A DNA stretch of 64,000 nucleotides from Hyaloscypha bicolor E (Eukaryota > Ascomycota > Leotiomycetes > Helotiales > Hyaloscyphaceae). Below, piece by piece: positions 57,230 to 64,000 of the stretch. The position numbers were made by a program, and so were the translations under genes. The notes below the pieces were generated by a model. It was not told where the DNA came from and did no database searches. It was given only the letters and a program-made list of their open reading frames with translations. The stretch is taken from assembly GCF_002865645.1 (NCBI RefSeq), contig NW_020194554.1, positions 1-64,000 of the forward strand. The letters run 5' to 3'. Each line of letters opens with the position of its first letter. Position 1 is the stretch's first letter.

Positions 57230-58960
57230 TGGAGACGACTTCGCTGAGGAGACAATAAATTTATTATATCAAGAATATAGTGCAGTGGATAGAGACCGTT
57301 GGGGCAAAAGCTTCATGCAATTAGAGGAGGTCCCACATTCGAAGTTGACAATCACGAGCTACTCTCGTCGAGGAGAGTCGGCAAGGTCTGTTGAGTAACA
57401 ACTGTGGATCAGTGAACCGGGGCAGGGACTGAGACTAGCATTGTGTTGTCGCTTTGAGGTATTGTTGAGAATTAGTTAGGCAGCCGTTGCCTGACATGTT
57501 TTAAGAGCTACCGCCTTTGATTAGTTAGTTAGCGAACGTATGATAGGGGGCAGTCAATTACTGAAGGCCTTTCTTGGTAACTTCTATTAAACAGAAAATC
57601 CATATCCTGTTAAGGGCAGTGGAAACATACAGCAATGCGCCGAAAAACTAATAGTAACAATGTAGAATCATGAATTCTTGATCACGTGGCTATTCTGCAC
57701 GTGACAATCATCATTCAAAGAGACTCGAGAGCTGTACTACTTGCAATATCAGCATTTATTGGGTGCTGTAGTTGGGGCCTTTGCTGCGTAAGATCTCGCA
57801 GACGGCGGGAAGCGTCTGTGAGTCGATGGCGGTTGTGGAGCCTAGTTTCTGTCGCTCTCTTCTTCACTTGATGCCTGGCATTGCTCGCAAATCTTCAATC
57901 ACACTTCAATCTGGCGTTTCTCTTCTCGCTTCAGCTTCCTATCTCCGTCCTTACGAGAACCGAGATTTCTAGAAGGACCCTCCAAAAGCCTCATCGTCGG
58001 CTAGATGCATCTGCTTCCACCTTCTCACGAGGGTGGATAATCTGGAGACACAGTCCGGGAGCAGTCGCAGGTGCTGAAGCCCCTTTCTTTCTGACCGCCT
58101 GCTCCGCCCTCGGTCATTGGCTTTTAGACAACCTTCACCTACCCCGCAAAATTCCAATACGCAATCTCATCCCAGTCCCTGTGAAGCTCTATTTTCGGCT
58201 CTGCAGCGAACCATCCTCCATATGCACAGGGGTTTGCCTCATCTGAAACATGACATGTGAAGATTGGTCAGGCCAACCATGTCCTCGCGGCGCTTTTTGC
58301 AGAAGAAGAAAAGCAACTGAACGCGCAAGTGCGGCGTGCCTCGTCATTTTAGTGCCCCACAAGAGTCTCCCTGTACCCCACATTATGCAGACCGTATTTC
58401 TTTTTCCCCTTGCTAAGGAAAAACTTCTCCAATCTCCGTTCTGTCTTTCCGAGCAAGCCATTGAGATTAAAGGGTAACCCTCTAAGTGCTTTCGAACTTC
58501 GTATCTTTGAAATTTGAGACAGTTGGACTCAGCCAGTTGCGGAGACCACACATTGAGGCCTTGTCATTGCTCATATATAGTTGATTTAAACCTATTGAGA
58601 TAATGAGACGGCTCGAGTCAAGTCACATGTGGGTGTTTCACCGCTATTCCGAGCCGAGTCATTCCCGACCGGAGAATGTGAGGCATGATTCATAAACTGA
58701 CACAGAGCCGACCCGAGCGCAGGGCGCCGATTGTTCAGCACGCATATACTCCTTTGGTTCAGCGAGGTAAATTTTGAGCCGAAACTCGGCAAGAGGGAGC
58801 CCCCGAAAATAGTGAGCGCTTCTGGCCGAAGTCCCGCATTCATTTCCATTTCTGCGGCGAGAAGACCTTGTCACGAGATTCTTTATCAAATTTAGAAACC
58901 TAACCAGACTTCTAACGCAAATATGTTCAAGTCAACACAGTAACCTAATTCAGATCCCAG
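57230..58960. other. Intergenic region of 1.7 kb without recognisable gene
   Basis: Open frames on both strands (for example 57881-58246 plus) have no motif and no plausible splicing. A weak tRNA-like pattern lies at about 57285-57350. The part just right of 57230 should contain the NLR promoter; the left-hand end is the 3' flank of the cellulase gene. Confidence 0.45.
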
Positions 58961-60787
58961 TCATTGAGTGAAAGTAATGTTCAGTAAATTCGCTCCCAAA
59001 CTTCGCGGGAAGAACTATTTTCGTCAGCATTATCTCAAAGACCATAAGAAACATCAATGATTACTCACCTCCAGCGTCAAAGTGACCGTCTGATTCGCCG
59101 CTTTCATCACCTGTAAGCCCTGGACATTCACTGAGAAAGTCCCTTTATCGCAACTCCAATCACCAAATGACCATCGTCCCTGCTGCAGTGGCCCTAAATA
59201 TTTTGTCCAATCATCAACCAGGAAGGACCCATCAGTAAGTATGGCTTTCACTGCTGCAACCACCGGGAGTCCAGCATAAGTTATTGGCATCTGGAGATCA
59301 GTGGAGGTGTCGATTTTGTACGTTGTGGTGGCCATGGTGGGGGTTGAGTATTGCACGATTTGGAGAGTGAGTGATGTCCCGGAGCTGAAGGTTAGGGTGA
59401 GTGTTTCTTTGATGCCTGGCGTTGAGGTAAGATTATACAGCGTGGCAAGATAGGTCTCCGAAAGAGTCAAAGTCCCTCCCGGCATCGAGTATTGTGAAGA
59501 ACTCAAAGCCGTCCCAGCGGAGGTCTTGACCGAGGTCAAAGTGTTGCCATTCATCAGATACGTAACTGACTGAGAATAGACCGGCTCGCCAACTTTGTGG
59601 AAGAGAGAAGCACCGGTAATCTGACTCGTCGCCTGCGGATCTGTCGTGCTGTCTGCGAGTGTGTTGTTTATTCCAGCGGCAGCGTTGAACCATACGTCAA
59701 GTGTTACGGGATCGTTCCAGGTATTCGCTGGGCGATTGAAATCATCAGCTCCGCTGTCCCACAGTATCAAGGGGTAGTTGAAGGATTTAGCAGTGCGGGC
59801 AATGAAGTCAAACCACTTCCAACGCGCGGCTGGCTCGGTGGTAACTGGCGAAGCACCAAATTCTCCCACAAAAGCTGGAACACTGGTGAAATTGGATTTG
59901 AAGAGTTGGAAATCGGAAACAAGGGCAGCCTTGTCGGAATCTGAACCCCATATTGTTTTCCCCCATGCTGACGTGACGAAGTCGTATGGAGAATAATAAT
60001 GGAATTGCAGCCCCCAGGGTTGATTCGGGAACAATTCTGGTTTCACGAAGAATTGGCTCGTTTTGACCGTGTCCATGCCTAGTCCACTCAAGCTCACCAC
60101 CCTCTGGGAATTCCAACCCCCAGCAGCATTTATTGCCTGCAAAAACATGTCATTCAACTTGTTCAGTTCGTCTCCGTGGGCTTGTGTAGATCCAGGTGGT
60201 TCATTGATGGCTTCGAAGATCAGCTTGGATGATTTGCATGCGAATCTTGTTCCGATCTGGCTCCAGAGACGAGTGAACTTCTCCTCGATTTGGGTAAGGT
60301 TGGCATTGGACGCTGTGACATCTGCCCAGATCCATGAATCGTGATGCACGTTCAGAATCACAGAGACACCAAGAGCCAATGCCTGGTCAACCACCGTCTC
60401 CACTCTGTCCATCCAAGTGGCATTAACGGTCCATGTTGGCGAAGAGTCAACAAAGTGGTATGCCCAAGTCACTATATTTTTATCATAAGTCTGCAAATAT
60501 GGAATATGGAGCATGAAGTTACCGGGTATTCTGATGCTCTTGAATCCCTTCGCCTTGATCTGACTAAAAGTCGTGGCTTGCACTCGAGCGTTGTTCCAGG
60601 AACCTTCATCCGGGGTTGCGTCAAGAGTATTTCCCAAATTCCACCCGGGATCCAACGCCGCAAATGCGGCGGCTGCAGAAATGGGAGTAAAGCTACCAGT
60701 ACAGCTTTGGGAAATAGTCCGGAACGCGAGAGACTGCACTCCACCGAATGCCCCGGACATGAGAGAGAGAAGCGCAGACTTGCGCAT
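58961..60787 (-). CDS. Secreted GH5 endoglucanase with C-terminal X2/CBM46-like modules
   Basis: Two exons (60787-59069 and 59014-58961), joined by a 54-bp GT-AG intron, give 590 residues; the last 17 residues (FFPRSLGANLLNITFTQ) come from the small exon and complete the final beta-sandwich. A signal peptide covers about residues 1-20. The GH5 barrel spans about 40-380: LDPGWNLGNTLDA, LNVHHDSWIW, FEAINEPPGS with acid/base Glu196, and VGEFGASP with nucleophile Glu309. The tail has an immunoglobulin-like X2 module (about 400-480: YSMPGGTLTLSETYLATL) and a CBM46-like module (LVDDWTKYLGPLQQGRWSFG). This GH5-X2-CBM46 order is best known from bacterial endoglucanases. It would cut beta-1,4-glucan or xyloglucan outside the cell. 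Without the small exon the protein would end 13 residues early in a non-conserved tail. Confidence 0.9.
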
Positions 60788-61670
60788 CGTGACGAATTAA
60801 ACAGACGAGGAAACGAAACAAACAGAGGACGAAAAACGGAAGCAGCTGCATGTTTCTTATAACGAGACTTTAATAAATGTCCTAAATTTGACTTCCAATT
60901 TATGACTCTGGCGATTTAATCCGTCCGCCACAGGCGCCGGAGGCAGCAGCTTCCTCCAATAGGGTCGGGGAAGAATAGAGTAGGTTTCCCGCACTCCGAG
61001 GTGGTCCTCGAGGGGGAGGGGGGATGCCGTTAATGTCAATTCAATGGAGAGTGTCATCTTGCAATGGATGCGGAGGAAGTGAGAAATTAGCAATGACGGA
61101 GAAATCGTGGGAGAAGTGTAGCCTTTATACCCGAAACGAAACGGACAAGGGGCAAGATAGCAGGCTTACGGCTTTCAGGGGTAACCTCGCCTATGATTCT
61201 AGCCCTATGAAGGTGCCTATTATTCAAGGCTCGGTGCACGATTCAGGAGATATCAAGTTCTCCAAAAGAAAGATTTTATGGCCGGTGGGTACAGAGCAAA
61301 TCTTTCGCGTACTCATGCCAAAGTCTGACGTGGGAAGTACCGGGCCGGAACATATATATTTTGGAAGGGGCTTCTATGGAGCTACCGCTCCGAAGACCAC
61401 AGAACTCGCTTCCGTACGTCGTATGACCGTATCCACAAATAGTGTTCTCTAATCCACTTCAAGTCTAGATTAGCGATGACTAAAACCCTTTTTTAAAGTC
61501 TTCGTATCGCGTCGTAGACGTTACTTCTTCGACACTCTTTCTCTTAGTATCCAATTGCCAGTTTTACACGCTCTTGTTCGGTGCCAATCGATTGTGTGAA
61601 GATAGACCCAGAAAACAGGAAGACGGGAGAGGGGTGTCCTAACTCGCTGACCGATACGTCAGTCCAGAAC
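60788..61670. other. Divergent intergenic region between GH5 gene and regulator
   Basis: About 880 bp that must hold two promoters. A plus-strand frame of 142 codons (61024-61452) has no motif and I treat it as chance. An in-frame ATG at 61581 could extend the next gene by 30 residues. The regulator and the cellulase gene are divergently arranged. Confidence 0.5.
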
Positions 61671-63087
61671 ATGCCGACAGACACGACGGGTAGCCGTACT
61701 CCTACAATGCATCGTCGTGGCCACCGAAAAAGCAGGAACGGGTGCGTGGAGTGTAAACGACGGCATGTCAAGGTATGGTTCTCTGCTACTTCTTCCAAGA
61801 TTGAGCTCGACGCAAAAAACGACACTTTCGAGTCACACGAACACTCCTACCATGGCTTTCCTTCGGCATTCGGATTTCTCACCTGTTAATTCTATGTTCT
61901 TTCTACAGTGCGATGAAACTCACCCAACATGCATTCAATGCAACACAGCGCAGCTTCGCTGTATGTATGCTTCTGGGTGGAACTCTGGCCCTCCACAGTC
62001 TTCTGCTTCGCCACGAGCGTCTTCACAAAATGGCTCATCGATCACCTCCACCGTTGAGCCTCGCTCTCCAAACAACATACAACCCCGAATACCAGACCCA
62101 CCGATTTTAAACGCCCATTTTTCAGTAACAGGGAGTGCAGACGACCATTTCACAGTCAATCTGCTTCATCTCCAACTATTCAATCATTTTACGACCGAAA
62201 CCGCCAACACCATCATGCTCGATCCTCGAGACTCTCAGAAGTCAATGGATGTGACTATGAAAGCAGCTTTATCAGCGCCCTACCTCATGCAAGAAATTCT
62301 GGCACTTTCAGCTCTACATTTGAGCGTTCTTTACCCTGCCCAGCGAGAGTTCTACCACCACCAAGCATCGGCTCTGCAAACAAGAGCACTCACGATCTTC
62401 AACAACTCGCACCTCGATGTCAACGCCGAAAACTGTATACCCATCGCCATATTCTCCTCGCTCCTAGCAATGCACTCCCTGTGCGACGTTGTCAGCGGCC
62501 CAAATGATGATTTCAGTAATTTCCTGAACAGTTTCATCCACTGCCTGGATTTGCACCGCGGAATTCGTGCTATTGCGAGTCACTCGTGGCGCATCCTTCG
62601 ACAGTCGGAACTTCAGCACGTTGTTGAAGCTGGAGAAGCGTTGAATCGAACAGATAATCTAGTTGGCAAGGAGTGCGATGAGCTTCGAGCTCTGCTCGGT
62701 TCAGCGGATATTGGCCATGCATCGATGACAGCATGCGAAACAGCCATCGACCATTTGCAGCGGACTTTTGATATGGAGCGGCTGTCGGATGGTAGGGACA
62801 ATACGTTCGCAATTTGGCCGGTTTTGGTACCGACAGAGTACATGGATCTGGTTATAAAGCGCAGTCCGGAAGCCCTTGTTGTCCTTGCTCATTTTGCGGT
62901 GGTATTGCACAGTCATCGTAGGGAGTGGTTTATTAGGGAAGGCGGCGGGTACTTGATCAGTTCTATCTCACGGCATCTTGGGTCGTACTGGGATAATTGG
63001 ATGGCATGGCCGAATTCTGTTCTTGGATCTTCGAATCCGTCTCAACTACCTCGCAGTCTACCTCAAAGTCCCCTACCTGCTGGATAG
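61671..63087 (+). CDS. Zn2Cys6 transcription factor
   Basis: Two exons (61671-61772 and 61909-63087) around a 136-bp GT-AG intron give 426 residues. The zinc cluster lies at residues about 25-51, split by the intron: CVECKRRHVKC then CIQCNTAQLRC, spacing C-x2-C-x6-C-x6-C-x2-C-x6-C. The following linker is Ser/Pro-rich; the remaining 330 residues fit the fungal-specific regulatory region of the short (Upc2-like) class (APYLMQEILALSALHLSVLY, then PIAIFSSLLAMHSLCDVV and LVVLAHFAVVLHSHRREWFI). It is a nuclear regulator. Because it is divergent from the GH5 cellulase gene, control of that gene is possible but unproven. Confidence 0.85.
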
Positions 63088-63643
63088 CAATATAAGTTCT
63101 TTGTTTATTGAAGACTATTCCAGAGGCAAAATAAACTAGGCTGCATGGGTACGAAAGGATTGGGCGCTCACAGTCCAGTGTGCGTCCAATGGGAATTCCC
63201 CGTCTAGGGGACATCCAAATCAATACGCGTATCCGTGTCTGGAACGGCGCATCCAGCACATCGGACCTTTGATGAGTTGCTTCGTGTCTCACCCTGAAAA
63301 TTTTCAAAGGCACTCGTAGGGACCTTCGCCATATAGTGACACACTGACAGAGGTCCTTATCTTTGGGTCCGTGTTGCCCGTATGCGATACGTCGTATTTC
63401 AGGAGACCTTCACTTGAAGTTGAGATACGAAGTTCTTGGCTCAACAAAGGTGGAGAAGCACCTTATATATGAATGTCTACAGTCTAATTTTCGACGCAAT
63501 CTTCTCTCTCTTCTCTCTCGAACGAAGCAATAAACGGGTCCGACCTCCTCTTCCTCTCACCCTCATTCCGCACCACACGCCGTTCCCACGCCATCCTCCT
63601 CAACACTTCCCATCCCACACAAACCCATCTATTGCCAACAAAA
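63088..63643. other. Intergenic stretch without recognisable gene
   Basis: I see no gene. Pyrimidine-rich sequence at 63500-63640 is consistent with the promoter or 5' UTR of the next gene. Confidence 0.5.
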
Positions 63644-64000
63644 ATGACCGTCCTCGAGTCCCAGAATGTCTACTACCTCTGGAAATTTCTTCCCTCAACA
63701 CCAGCAGCAGTCGCCTTCCTTCTCCTCTTTATCGTCACCACTGCCTTGCACACCTGCAGAATGATTAAAACGAAAATCTGGTTCTGCACCGTCTTCGTCA
63801 TTGACGGCTTCTGTACTTTTCCCTTCCTTCTTCCCCTTCCACCCCTCGCTAACACACTCCTCCGAGTTGAAGACTTGAAGTAATCGGATACATCGGCCGC
63901 TGCATCGCCCACAACAGCACCGGGACACTCATGCTCTTCATCCAGCAAAACTTCTTCATTCTCCTCGCCCCCGCCTTGTTTGCAGCGAGCATCTACATGG
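63644..64000 (+). CDS. RTA1-like membrane protein, 5' part (runs off window)
   Basis: Exon 1 (63644-63812) encodes NVYYLWKFLPSTPAAVAFLL followed by a T-x-x-H-T-C-R-M segment and IKTKIWFCTVFVIDG. A 68-bp GT-AG intron (63813-63880) joins it to IGYIGRCIAHNSTG and NFFILLAPALFAASIYM at the window end. These are the first three to four transmembrane segments of the RTA1 family (Y-x-P-S-x-x-A, x-x-I-G-Y-x-x-R, L-L-A-P-A-L-F-A-A-S-I-Y-M), seven-helix fungal membrane proteins linked in yeast to lipid translocation and resistance to toxic lipids. The 3' two thirds lie outside the window. No lesion is seen. Confidence 0.85.

Noticed and set aside
57881..58246. 121-codon open frame as a gene
   Set aside because: No start context, motif or splicing support; composition resembles translated intergenic DNA.
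61024..61452. 142-codon open frame as a gene
   Set aside because: It lies in the divergent promoter region of two real genes and shows no motif.
1..64000. CRISPR arrays, bacterial operons, riboswitches
   Set aside because: Spliceosomal introns and fungal families throughout; no regularly spaced direct repeats were seen.

Overview
The window looks like nuclear DNA from a filamentous ascomycete (Pezizomycotina; the class cannot be fixed from sequence alone). Genes carry short GT-AG introns of about 40-70 bp, and the families are typical of such fungi: Zn2Cys6 regulators, HET proteins, an ankyrin NLR, MFS and RTA1 membrane proteins, a P450 and plant-cell-wall hydrolases. Two very AT-rich blocks look like products of repeat-induced point mutation (RIP).

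Layout. 1-16480 is an AT-rich retrotransposon graveyard. It holds two tail-to-tail copies of one large Ty3/Gypsy-type element. Copy B (+) enters from beyond the left edge and ends in an LTR at 5677-5980. Copy A (-) starts with the same LTR at 16480-16178 and is cut off at about 5985. Their shared parts form an imperfect inverted repeat, 1-3555 against 5985-9639. Reverse transcriptase, RNase H and integrase are readable once RIP changes are allowed for. A second AT-rich block of unknown origin lies at 17271-18360.

18.5-31.4 kb is mostly a pseudogene field. It has one intact regulator (18562-20235) and one intact SYLF/Ysc84 gene (28311-29562). Between them lie broken pieces of HET genes, a TmpA-like oxidoreductase, a sugar transporter, a secreted carbohydrate-active protein, a type-B carboxylesterase, a small AT-hook-like protein and a cytochrome P450.

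31.5-42.1 kb is gene-dense and intact. A divergent pair comprises an ACS/Dal5-type MFS permease and a Zn2Cys6 regulator. A poorly known gene with an unresolved middle exon follows, then a 1,065-residue protein with a glycine-rich collagen-like front end.

42.6-51.5 kb is again largely decayed: a full-length HET pseudogene and a full-length GH115 pseudogene surround an intact DUF924 gene. A 251-bp TA-flanked MITE closes the region.

51.6-64 kb holds intact genes: an aldo-keto reductase, a three-part NLR (serine-esterase-like hydrolase, NACHT, ankyrin repeats), a secreted GH5 endoglucanase with C-terminal modules of bacterial style, another Zn2Cys6 regulator, and the start of an RTA1-like gene that runs off the window.

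Common themes are genome defence (RIP), self/non-self recognition (HET, NLR) and plant-polymer degradation (GH5; dead GH115, esterase and carbohydrate-active genes). Several dead genes keep correct splice sites and carry Trp, Arg or Gln codons turned into stops, as C-to-T mutation would give.
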